Source: Amoebophrya sp. A120 (taxonomy: Eukaryota > Sar > Dinophyceae > Syndiniales > Amoebophryaceae). From it: a stretch of DNA of 64,000 nt. The DNA is taken from the NCBI GenBank assembly GCA_905178155.1, contig CAJINV010000006.1, forward strand, positions 440,398 through 504,397. The letters are read 5' to 3'. The stretch's first letter is position 1. Every line of letters begins with the position of its first letter. The position numbers and the translations under genes were made by a program. Under the pieces are notes generated by a model, which was not told where the DNA came from, searched no databases, and saw nothing but the letters and a program-made list of their open reading frames with translations. Positions 54,201-62,601 of the stretch are shown here, piece by piece.

Positions 54201-57134
54201 TGTCATGCGAAATCTGCTTCACAAAAAAATCTGTGTTGTATGAACGCCTACAGTTACCCCATTCTCGCTACACAGAAGCCGAACTTCTCATGCGGAATAG
54301 GCATGAGGAAGGTCTCAAAAGTCCTGTGATGCTTTTGTGTGCATTACAGACCATGAGTGTGGCCCGCGAGATGCATGACAAATCTTGCAACTCTCCAGAC
54401 CCAGACACTTTTGCAGTCGATACCCAACCACCTTCTTCAAATCGATGTTTTTCGGTTTCACCACCTGCACACACTGCGGCTCCGGGGCCCCCATGAACTT
54501 CCAGGCGATGTGCATCCTGTGTAAAAACGTCCCCACCCCAGAGTTGTCATGCGGATTTGCAATGACAAGAACATTCATGATGCGCAGCCCCATGCATGGA
54601 ATTTCCAATCGTGTTTTGAAATTTGTAATGCTGTAAACAGGATAATCAGCTGGATTTGTAATGCGGCTGTCCTTGCTAACCTGCACGACGACACTACAAG
54701 CTGCAACTTGTCATGCGTGACTCCCAAAACCTTCTACGGTTTGTGTTGCAACGTCCCCATCTTGACTCTGGGGTGGGGACGTTTTTGCTCAGGATAATGT
54801 GGGGTTGCCCGTTAATTCGCGTCTGAAACGGAAATATGATGGTGGCGGGGAAGTTTTTCATTCTTTGCTTTTCCTGCTCCGCAGAAGAAACATGTTGTTG
54901 CTCTCCTTGATGATTACCTCGTCCTGGTGAGGAGCTGGCAGCCGGCCTGGGCCCGACCAACACTGATGGCACGCGCTTGAATTTTCTTTGCGGTACCAGG
55001 CTGTTGCTCGCCCCGCTTTTTGCGGGGTCTAGTAAATACTCTCCATCGATGTCCTTCCCCCCGTTTCGCACCTGGATGCGCCCGAGGATGTTCTTCTGAA
55101 AAAGTTCGATTTGTTTCAGCTTTTTCTCCTCTTCTTCCGTGATTGCGACAGTGGTCGGCGGGTCAAGGGGGGGTATGGGAGGGGGTTGTTTTGCTGCTTT
55201 TTCGGGCGCCGGTGGTTCTTGATGAGGACGGTTCTTCTGCTCCGTTTCAAAATCGATTTTTGCAACAATTTGCTCATCGCCTGCTCGTTCCTCAGGATCA
55301 TCGTCAGCCCGCGCAAAAGCGTTTTCAAACAGCACGGAATTTTTATCTTGCATGCTCTTTCCGTCCACTTTCTGCCGCTTGGTTGTATTCCACGAAAAAG
55401 ACAGCGCAGGCCTATTCGGATTCATCGGTTGCGCCTGTTCTTTATTTGCCGCAGTGGGCTTTTTGTAGCTGGTCTGGTTCTTATTGGACCCTGGGTGGAT
55501 CACGAACGCCATAGCCTTGTTCCTTGGCACGGTATCAAATGTAAAAATGTCTGGGTCTGGAAGATAATTGCCAGGTTTGTCATGCACGTTTTGCATGACG
55601 TGTGAGGTCTGTGATGCATGCCTTAGCATCACAGATTCTGTGAGATCTTTACCATGCCTTTTCCGCATGAGAAACTGCCTCACGGCCTTCTCAAAAGTGA
55701 ACAGCTTTATTGGTAATCATGCAACACAGATTTTTGTATGATTCAGATTTAGCATGACAAGTTGTACTCTTCCAGACCCAGACATTTTTACACTTGATAC
55801 ACGGCTGATGCTGCTGATGCTTTCGCGTTGGTTACCTGCGTATCAAATGCAAAAATGTCTGGGACTGGAAGATTGCGAGAGTTGTCATGCTTGTCTGGCA
55901 TGACCAAAAAGTTTGTGATGCGTGTCCGAGAAGAGACCGTTTTGCCTGTCATGCAAAAACGCTGCTTGTCATGCGAAAAACGCAACACAAAGAAGCGCAG
56001 ATATTTCTCATGCTGGCTTGTGCAGTACAGAGCATTCACTATTCCCAACGCAGCATTACAAGTTTCCAGACCCAGACATTTTTGCAGCTGATACTGCGGC
56101 ACCGGTGGTTCTTGTTGCGCCTGTTGTACAAGAACTTCTCCTCCGGGTCCGCGGGGTCTACTGCTCGTACTCGAAGCTGTATCGAAGAAAAAAACATTGT
56201 TACTGTAAGTTTGTGATGCGCAACCTGCCAGATGATTGCGTCTGTCATGCTGAGCTTGGATTGCAGGGTCCATTCAATGGCGTTTTCGTGTACTATCTGC
56301 GCATCACAGGTTTTTGCTCCCATGCCAGACGGATTTGTCATGCTGTTCCAGCACGAAAGTTACACCTACAAGCTTTTTTTCTTGGATACGCTGCTGATGC
56401 TGCTGATGCTTTCGCGTTGTTTACAACCTGCGGCACCTATCAAATGTAAAAATGTCTGGGTCTGGAAGAGTCATGCTGTTTTTGCATGACACAGAAGGTC
56501 TGGCGTGGAAGCTCTAGCATCACAGGTTTCGAGAAGCTTCCGCAATGCCGAATCCGCATGACAAATCCCCCAATTTGGTGACAGAAAGTGGGCAGCTTTT
56601 GGCACCTATGCATCAGAGATTTTTCTGTGTTCTGAAATATGCATCACAAGTTTGTATTCTTCCAGACCCAGACATATTTGCAATCCATAGCACCGGTGGT
56701 TCTTGTTGCGCCTGTTGTACAAGAACTTCTCCTCCGGGTCCGCGGGGTCTACTGCTAGTACTCGAAGATGCTGCTGCTGGTGCTTTCATCGGGACAATAT
56801 GTTGATCAGCATCTTGTTGTGCCTGCTGTTCTTGCTTCCCCCTTCCCCTCGTAGTGCCTTTAGAAGTACTCATCGAAGCAGGTAACTGCTGGTCCGCCGG
56901 AACTGGTGGTCCTCCTCCTCCGCGCGGCGTGACTTTCGGAGAGGGCTTAGGCGACGGCTTCGCCTTCATCGGCTGCGGTCCACCTCCCGGTTTGGCTTTC
57001 GACCCGGCCGCTTGTTTAGCCGCTGCGCCCTTCGGCGGTGCCGCATCAGGCTTGTTTGATGCCTTCGCAACGCGATCCGGGGGAGGCGCAGGCTTGTCCT
57101 GCTTGGGGTTCTCCTTCTTCTTACGGGGCGGCAT
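39202..57134 (-). CDS. Gene 4: giant basic low-complexity protein, probably nuclear
   Basis: Starts MPPRKKKENPKQDKPAPPPD at 57134 and ends TRGTKGSTKPK at a TAG (39202-39204); 31 exons, about 3,300 aa. Exons: 56690-57134, 56389-56437, 56094-56179, 55800-55840, 54797-55532, 54423-54510, 53191-54160, 52841-52880, 52446-52694, 52022-52070, 50754-51741, 50560-50600, 49294-50403, 48988-49035, 48561-48705, 48242-48290, 47576-47978, 47193-47252, 46689-46910, 45887-46359, 45446-45581, 45075-45130, 43912-44767, 43699-43760, 41974-43429, 41583-41651, 40789-41312, 40577-40634, 39874-40269, 39592-39667, 39202-39335. Linkers of A, S, P, Q and acid runs alternate with ordered-looking blocks: NTANDIWIGPAKKRLFHVRV, ERKKHKILLKKMDAKLNPNW, LPKYAIIPKDIYRHRFFDPS, FVNGLPQAVCMSCVSQYCFW and the C-terminal DKMRIKWVPFSKWVRV. 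Lysine/arginine clusters (KKKKTKAALKS, KRPRKRRNFSS, KKLKKQEIMRDAERK) suggest nuclear localisation. No family recognised; it could be two genes if an intron hides a stop and start, but I found no break in the frame. Confidence 0.75.
39336..39591. mobile_element. Introner, family A
   Basis: Direct repeat AAAATC; last intron of gene 4, joins LPANKI to GILSA. Confidence 0.9.
39668..39873. mobile_element. Introner, family F
   Basis: Direct repeat ATC; joins LQLDI to LEVSN. The left arm (ACGAAAAAACATTG) is diverged. Confidence 0.85.
40270..40576. mobile_element. Introner, family G
   Basis: Direct repeat GGAAC; joins NDPME to RYVNE. Confidence 0.9.
40635..40788. mobile_element. Introner, family C
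   Basis: Direct repeat CTT; joins PPFAL to VEWQR. Confidence 0.9.
41313..41582. mobile_element. Introner, family A
   Basis: Exact removal of TAT..ATA joins PDTTL to PYYVQ. Removing one ACTC repeat instead would shift the frame, so here the TIR itself seems to set the splice point. Confidence 0.8.
41652..41973. mobile_element. Introner, family D
   Basis: Direct repeat AGCCC; joins TAPPAL to KHPDS. Confidence 0.9.
43430..43698. mobile_element. Introner, family A
   Basis: Direct repeat GACAG; joins SEDEDS to AEEQV. Confidence 0.9.
43761..43911. mobile_element. Introner, family C
   Basis: Direct repeat GCC; joins KSNKRP to RKRRN. Confidence 0.9.
44768..45074. mobile_element. Introner, family G
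   Basis: Direct repeat AGA; joins YAVER to KKHKI. Confidence 0.85.
45131..45445. mobile_element. Introner, family D2
   Basis: Direct repeat ACGAGT; joins EHAETS to HWAEL. Confidence 0.9.
45582..45886. mobile_element. Introner, family A, old copy
   Basis: About 45 bp longer than its sisters, with drifted arms (TTTCGATCTGGGTCTGAAAG, CCAGACCGAGATCGATATT); joins the RILE segment to TNGRKD. Confidence 0.75.
46360..46688. mobile_element. Introner, family D
   Basis: Direct repeat ACCTC; joins KTTEP to PKKNS. Confidence 0.9.
46911..47192. mobile_element. Introner, family B
   Basis: Direct repeat CGAAA; joins KFNSAK to MSRAT. Confidence 0.9.
47253..47575. mobile_element. Introner, family D
   Basis: Direct repeat CATCAT; joins SFGGHH to GGQLH. 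Confidence 0.9.
47979..48241. mobile_element. Introner, family A
   Basis: Direct repeat ATGGT; joins ATAMV to QAGTM. Confidence 0.9.
48291..48560. mobile_element. Introner, family A subtype
   Basis: Both arms read AGCCCTGGAGGTCTGG and CCAGACCTCCAGGGGTATT, a matched pair of changes away from the family core. Direct repeat ACCACT; joins DPAYHY to TAECL. Confidence 0.85.
48706..48987. mobile_element. Introner, family B
   Basis: Direct repeat GAT; joins QLDPD to VENRL. Confidence 0.9.
49036..49293. mobile_element. Introner, family A
   Basis: Direct repeat GAATT; joins EDLEE to FFEEN. Confidence 0.9.
50404..50559. mobile_element. Introner, family C
   Basis: Direct repeat ACGTC; joins DGGTS to TRLSI. 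Confidence 0.9.
50601..50753. mobile_element. Introner, family C
   Basis: Only 41 bp separate it from the previous introner. TTCTCCGACGG occurs both upstream of it and inside that 41-bp piece, so the true splice may skip part of the mini-exon (ATPFSDGGTST). Confidence 0.8.
51742..52021. mobile_element. Introner, family B
   Basis: Direct repeat GGAAGT; joins NNSVEV to DGNQS. Confidence 0.9.
52071..52445. mobile_element. Introner, family A with a nested insertion
   Basis: Direct repeat GTTGA; joins LVLGV to EPFQQ. About 113 bp longer than its sisters. Confidence 0.85.
52121..52233. repeat. Nested 113-bp insertion in a family A introner
   Basis: Flanked by the 15-bp direct repeat CAAGATTTGTGATGC. 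The inside (ATTATCACTGGGGAGGCAAG and onward) has no introner motif. Confidence 0.75.
52695..52840. mobile_element. Introner, family C
   Basis: Direct repeat GGAAG; joins YRTKE to ETFGN. Confidence 0.9.
52881..53190. mobile_element. Introner, family G
   Basis: Joins TRHTH to MNGFY; the flanking repeat is short (AC) inside an ACAC run. Confidence 0.85.
54161..54422. mobile_element. Introner, family A
   Basis: Direct repeat TTGG; joins LKKVVG to EILTA. Confidence 0.9.
54511..54796. mobile_element. Introner, family B
   Basis: Direct repeat CACAT; joins GQPHI to AWKFM. The left end starts TGCATCCTGTG instead of TATCCTGTG. Confidence 0.85.
55533..55799. mobile_element. Introner, family A
   Basis: Direct repeat CCGTG; joins AASAV to PRNKA. 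Confidence 0.9.
55841..56093. mobile_element. Introner, family A (second copy of the duplicated exon)
   Basis: Direct repeat CGCAG; joins PPVPQ to VTNAK. Its inside differs from that of the introner at 56438. Confidence 0.9.
56180..56388. mobile_element. Introner, family F
   Basis: Direct repeat AGC; joins ASAA to SSTSS at the border between the duplicated units. Confidence 0.9.
56438..56689. mobile_element. Introner, family A (first copy of the duplicated exon)
   Basis: Direct repeat GGTGC; joins PPVP to QVVNN. Its inside (GAGTCATGCTGTTTTTGCAT) is close to that of the introner at 1681, not to its neighbour. Confidence 0.9.
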
Positions 57135-57992
57135 GGTGTAGTTGCGGCGGTTTTGATGTGGGTATACAATTCTATGGTAAAAATGAGGAAAACTGCGGTA
57201 CTAACCACGATCTATTTATTCGCTCACGCCGACCACGGCCTGCTTGGTGTCGCCGACGCCGGCTCATGCTTTCGTTCAAGTTCATTTACTATTTCTACAT
57301 CTCTACACACACGACTGGGTAGTTCCACTCAAATAATTCAATTTGAATCACCCTAGCCCTACTTTCTAGTTCTAGTCGGAAAATAAACTTCCTCACATCG
57401 TCACGAACGGTAAGTATTAATGAGGTCGCTGTGTCAGAGTTGGATTGTAAATAGGTGTATGCATAAGTGACTTTCTCACCTGTGGGAGGAGGTACTAGGA
57501 TGTGTATAATCTTGGTGGTCATTTTACTCCTGCTGATGACATGCTACTTCCCCAGCACGACGAGAAGATTATATTTCGTGGCATCAGTCAAGCAACACCG
57601 CTTCGAGGAGAACAAAACCATCTTCTGCCCGCTGAGAATCGGATGAGGCAATGCTATGATGGCACCAGTACTTGCACACGACACTGCACAGCGTAGCAAC
57701 AGCGCGCAGCATTGTGGCGATGTTAGTGGTGGAAAAAGATCTTTATGATACAGTATGCTTGCGTTCCCAGTTTTGGTTTTCAATAAATGTTCGTACAAAG
57801 ACTTCATCTTGCCAAGACGTCGACGTACTGCTACTTGTAATGTTCTTTCACGTGGCGTCATCAGGTCGTTTTTTTTTCAACGCGATCGAATTTTGCATCG
57901 TCGGAAAAAGTTCTGACACATCAGCACAGGTCGTAAGTGCATCTAGTTCATGCTTGCTTCCCCGTTGCTGCAAGGCCAAAAGCGAAATAACC
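57135..57992. other. Intergenic spacer upstream of gene 4
   Basis: No introner and no convincing frame. It should contain the gene 4 promoter and the 3' end of the TDP2 gene. Confidence 0.55.
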
Positions 57993-60900
57993 TCACTCCG
58001 AATCCGAGCTCAGGACAATGATGTTCGCGTCGTCGCTATCCCGTCGCTTTTTCGCAGCTGGGTTGTTGTTGGTCGCGCCTGCGGGGGCGTTAGCGCCAAC
58101 GGTTGTTTGTAGGTTTGATGCGGCTGTGGTACTCGTAGTGGCAGTTGTTCTATCACCAGAAATTGGTTTAACATTACCCGGCTGAAGACCTGCTGTGGGT
58201 TTTACTTCTCTTTTTTCAGGAGGTGCCGCACCGCCAGGATTCGCAGTCGCAGCGGGCTCTTGCTGTTGATAACTCTGGCTGATCGCAATCGCGACTTGCA
58301 ACTCTTCTAATTCCTGATCCTGCGTTTCCCGGTCCCTCTTCCTTTTCGCCGACAGCTGAAGAAATGGGGACTTGTGGCGGTTCACGTGGTCGGCTTTCGG
58401 GATGTTGGTCACTGTTTTGTTTTCACAGATTTGGACGATCATTTGTGGGTGCTTTGACAAGATGCTTGATAATGCAAAACACGCATGAGAAAAAGACAAA
58501 GAGTTGTCTGGTATTTTTGCATGACAAACAACATTATGTACTTAAGTAGTGTCGCACCTGGTCCACCCGCAGACGACGAACTGGTCGCGCCCATTGCTGC
58601 TGCTGCTGCTGCGCCAGAACCAACACCAGAAGCCGACGATCCTGTTGCTCGTTCCGCGGTCGAGGTGGACATCTGCGCCCTCACCGCCTCCGGCGCGTTC
58701 CGTCGCAAACAAGCCACGAAAGCGTTGACCAGATCCGGGTCTGGGGCTGCTGCTGCAACAGGCTCCTCTACTGCCACTGCCACTCGCTCCAGCTGATGTT
58801 GGTTCTTCTCCACAACGACCTTTCGCTGCCCAGAACCATCCAAGGCGGCTGTAGTTCCCGGCAAACGATGCACCGACGCGGCGGAGGTTCTTTCCGTCCT
58901 CGCACGAACGGCCTCGCGCTGTTGTGGGTAAAAACCAGGTCCTCCAATCATGCCAGACTGGTTTTGATGGACACCAACTGACGCTTTTTGCTGCATTTCT
59001 TCAACGCTCGTCGCGGTCGCGGGAAGTTTAAACTCCATCAACAACCCAAAATGGTCACTGGGGAAGCGTTTATTTCCGTCGATGCGTTTGGTCCCGACAA
59101 GCTGAAAGTTGGTCAATTTTGGCGCAGCAGCCGCATCTGCATGATCCCTACCAAAGCAGTAGTAAACCCGGTCGAACCTGCATCGCGGAACAAAAGCTGC
59201 GTTGGCCATCTTCACGTTATCGTTCCGCTGCAAATCCCACGTGAATTTGTTGTCATCACTTTTGTTCGGCGCCGTTTCCCACGCGTCTAGTAAAGGAGGG
59301 CCGGGAGGGTGTAACTGCTGTTGTTGTAAAGCCGACGTCGGTCTAGCCGCAGCAGTTCCACCTCTTGCGTTTTTTTTCGCAGCCGGGGGCTTATTGAACT
59401 TCGATAGGATCTCCTTCGCCTCGGCGTCGCGCAAATTCAAATCCCCGCCGAACAGGGAAAGAACGGGATTTGATGATGGGACAGACGAGCAGCTAGCTCC
59501 GTTATTCATCTCGCCTGGAACGACCGACGTTCGTAATGTCCCCAAACTCTGCTCCAACTGGCGTTTCCGTTCCGCCGCGCTATCTTTCTGCGATTCCAAA
59601 TGCGCAGTGGAGATGTACAGTGCGTGCTATTGAATGCAAATATGTCTGGGTCTGGAAGAAGTCATTTGTCATGCATTTTTTACATCTACAAAAAGGTTTG
59701 GAATGCACACAGAGCATGACAAACTCTATCTTCTCCATGCGTACTTATTTCGCATGACAAATGCCCTTTTCTACTGGGGACAAAGATCCGGTAGTGCTTT
59801 TTGCTGACTACGCAATACAGATCCTTGCCTGTTCCAGAATCCGCATCACAAGTTTGCATCCTTCCAGACCCAGACACATTTGCAGTGGATACGTGCCCAT
59901 CAATGCTGATGTCGTCCATGTAGAGCAGTTCCCGGCCCATTTATGCACTGCAAAAGCATCGCACGGCACTCTATCTATCTATCTATCGTGCGATGGGACT
60001 TTTTTAGGACTTTAGGCGGCACGCCCCGGCCCTCGTAGTTCGCACTTCTGATGGTGAGACACCACAAAGGCCGGCCAGTTCCGCACTTCTGATGGTGCGC
60101 GTAAGGTCGGCTGCCAGTGCAGCTAGGCTTCTGTTCTTAATTCTTATACTCCTAACGGTGAATGCAGCACCAGGAGCCCAGGCCAGACGAAAGGCACTGA
60201 AACCCGGAAACGAACCTTCTCTCACTCCGGGGAGGTGCGAGTCACCTCGTGACAGCCACAAGCGGCGCCACCTAGAGCTGGGGACTATCTATTAGACGGA
60301 CTACCGTCGATAGGCAAGAAAACCTGTTTAGAAGCCAAGCACGAGATGAATGCTACCGCCTGGATTAGCAGACCAGACTTTAGGGGACTTAATGGAAGGC
60401 GTGCTGAATTTGACTTCCGGAGACAAGTTCTCGAGCCTGTTGATCGCATAAGCTAAATTTTTAGAACTATTTTTTTTTCTTCCTTCCGGGTAGAGCAATC
60501 ACTTCGCCGGAACCACCGCACGGCCGCGCCAAAAACTCCGCAGTGGTGCTGATGAACAAGTGCGACACCTCCACGGCACTGTCGCGTCCGCCCCCCCCAC
60601 CCTGACAAACCCGCTGGCTAGGCGGAAAAAACAAGGCCCCTGCGAGTTTGCGGGATCCGCAGACTAGCGCTACAAAGGTCACAGCAGCAGAACAGGCTTA
60701 GAGGACCAAAGAAGAAAAGTAAAGGGGTAGAGACCTAAACCTACGGGGGAGCATGCAAAAGAGGGCAAAGGAGCGAGCAGTAGGCAGACATCAGACTTAG
60801 ACGAAAAAAGAAAGATAAAGGGGTAGCGCCTCAATCCTACAGGGGCGTATGCAAGGGGGGGCAGAGGGAAGATCAGATTTCGGCAACGGAATGAGAGGAG

Positions 60901-62214
60901 CGTACGAATTTGCGATCGGGCTCCTGGAAAGCAAATCACACGACCAGTGGCACAAACGTACGAACCGACGCTCTGGTAGATAGGATAGCACCAGCAAAGA
61001 AAGCATCTACGACAACAGCACGGGATACGCACTTCGTTTTACTGTTTCGCAGACTAGAAAAAAAAAAAAGAAAAAATCATCACTCGTATTGCAATCATGC
61101 ATTTACAAATCTTTTTGTTCAGGTCAATCACCATTACAAATTTTGTTTCTCATGCTGAGCTAATGCATTTATACGAGTACGATACTTTTGCACAGGATAC
61201 CATTCGGCTCGTGGCAAAATCCAACCGCTTCAGGACCCTGTCGCTGGCTGCGCTTTGCGGAATGAGGGCAGAAATTTCCTGCTTCCCATTTACTTCTTTC
61301 CCGAGCTGCTTCACCCGTCTATGCATTGCAAAAGCATCGTAGTAGTAGAAATCGCATTACAAATTCGGTCAGCATCACAAATGGAGTTTGTCATGCTGAT
61401 GTTCCGTGGGATGAGGATTTGTAATGCATGACTGCGATTACTACGAGTACGATAGTTTTGCATTTGATACCGTCCCTTCTGCAGTAATATTGCGGAGAAG
61501 TAGGGCATTTTTGGGGTGGCCGGGGCGTAGATCTCGTAGATTGGGAAAAGAAACCTTTGGATCGTTTTCAAAGTCGGCTCTATCACCTCCTGCAGCAGCA
61601 CGATCGAGTATTCTGAGTAAAAACGTCCCCAACCCAGAGCTGTCATGCAGATTTGCAATGACAGATCGAGTTTTGGAATTTGTAATGCTGTAAACAAGAT
61701 AAGCACATGGATTTGTAATGCGGCTGCCCCATTGCTAACCTGCACTACTACACTATGGACAGCAACTTGTCATGCGTGACTCTGAAAACTTCTAGTCTTG
61801 TGTTGCAAAATCCCCATCTTGACTCTGGGGTCGTGGGGACGTTGTTGCTCAGGATATCGAGGGCGCCTTGTCAACGATCGTGGAAACCACTCCTTCCACT
61901 GTGCGGTGAATCACATCGTTATTTTCCGTATCCAACCCATCAATATTCCAGGTCAACACGCGAATCGTGTTTCTCGGTGCCTCCGCGTCCCTGAAGATAT
62001 CCAAGGCGGTTCTAGGAACCGCGACTTCGTCCGCGGGAGTCGTGGACGTTGTTGTCGTCGAGGTTTTATTTGCCGTACTACTAGAAGTCGCCTGGTGGTT
62101 GCTTGCTGATGCTGATGCTGTGCCTGCTGTTGAAGAGGACAGGAGTTGTCCTGGCCGAGAAGTCGCGTGCCGCTGCGCTTGCAGCCGGCGGTATTCCAGC
62201 AGCTGTGGGTCCAT
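57993..62214 (-). CDS. TDP2: Tyrosyl-DNA phosphodiesterase 2 (EEP nuclease family)
   Basis: About 735 aa from MDPQLLEYRRLQAQ. TDP2 removes topoisomerase II tyrosine adducts from 5' DNA ends. All EEP motifs are present in order: TWNIDGLD (Asn about 90), LLQEV (Glu about 125), STAHLES, GGDLNLRD, TWDLQRN, RFDRVYY and FPSDHFGLL; by comparison with human TDP2 the Asn, Glu, Asp and His of the active site are kept. Human TDP2 is about 360 aa with an N-terminal UBA domain; here the N-terminus is low-complexity and a long C-terminal tail is added, with a UIM-like ELEELQVAIAISQSYQQQ and a terminal SUMO-interacting NIIVLSSDSE. Exons: 61857-62214, 61470-61608, 61200-61319, 59892-59941, 58542-59627, 57993-58464. 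A poly-Q/A/P insert interrupts the domain after GGDLNLRD. Start chosen as the first ATG; an in-frame TTG lies 24 codons upstream. Confidence 0.9.
58465..58541 (-). other. Canonical 77-nt GT-AG intron of TDP2
   Basis: Donor CTTAA|GTACAT and acceptor ATCAAG|CATC; splicing gives GATLLN-ILSKHPQ. Short, without TIRs, yet it contains TTTGTCATGC and CTCATGC motifs. Confidence 0.8.
59628..59891. mobile_element. Introner, family A
   Basis: Direct repeat GCACG; joins SIDGHA to LYISTAHLES within the nuclease domain. Confidence 0.9.
59965..61078. mobile_element. A-tailed insertion inside an introner, possibly a retroelement
   Basis: Begins near a TCTA microsatellite flanked by GCATCGCACG and CGTGCGATGG (a small hairpin) and ends in an A-rich tail at about 61056-61075. 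It contains GCACTTCTGATGGTG twice (60044 and 60084). No reverse transcriptase is visible. A SINE or a truncated LINE is possible. Confidence 0.6.
60699..60885. repeat. Two-copy tandem repeat, about 97-bp unit
   Basis: GATAAAGGGGTAGCGCCTCA and AGTAAAGGGGTAGAGACCTA begin matching stretches that both continue through CCTAC and GCATGCAA or GTATGCAA into a purine-rich part. Confidence 0.65.
61320..61469. mobile_element. Introner, family C
   Basis: Direct repeat GACGG; joins ILLQKGR to VKQLG in TDP2. Confidence 0.9.
61609..61856. mobile_element. Introner, family B
   Basis: Direct repeat CTCGAT; joins VDKAPSI to VLLQEV, inside the second catalytic motif region. About 35 bp shorter than typical family B. 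Confidence 0.9.
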
Positions 62215-62601
62215 TATTGAAGTGAGATTTTTGCCGCAGATTGGGATCTTCGTGTGCGGATACTTTCGGAAAAGAAAAGCCGGCAAATCAGATTCTGATA
62301 AATAAGGTTAAGTGCGAAAAAGAAAAAGTCAAATAAACCGATCTAGAAAAAAACGGAGACTAGCGCGAGAAGCTGCTTAGTTCTTGCACTTGCTCTTGGC
62401 AACATCACGCCATAAAGTCGCTGTCGCGCCTACGCCTTCTAGTACAGGATAATACAAGAACTCCCTAAATGAAAAATTTTGTACGTAACTATTTCTGTTT
62501 TTCCCGTTCAAGCTGGCACCGCCACTGTTCTTTCAAGACAGAAACGAAAACGTATACTACTACTCCTGCTTCGTATCTATGTACTGCCTGCGCGTCGTGT
62601 G
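62215..62601. other. Short intergenic spacer
   Basis: AT-rich, no introner. It separates TDP2 from the minus-strand frame ending at 62602. Confidence 0.55.

Larger units (their letters stand above)
55800..56790 (-). repeat. Duplicated exon pair in gene 4
   Basis: The coding unit SSTSSRPRGPGGEVLVQQAQ (continuing QEPPVPQ), followed by an NAKASAASA tail, is present twice: 56690-56790 plus 56389-56437, and 56094-56179 plus 55800-55840. The A-type parts match almost base for base over about 75 bp. Each copy has its own family A introner and a family F introner sits between the copies. Confidence 0.85.
59942..61199. mobile_element. Composite introner: family C carrying a 1.1-kb insertion
   Basis: The left arm is cut after GCAAAAGCATCGCAC and the family C sequence resumes at TCGTATTGCAATCATGCA. 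Removal of the whole unit joins FATSRM to GRELL in TDP2 (direct repeat AATGG). Confidence 0.85.

Noticed and set aside
57544-57861. A 105-codon minus-strand frame between gene 4 and TDP2
   Set aside because: No motif or neighbour support, and it lies where the promoter of gene 4 should be; not called.
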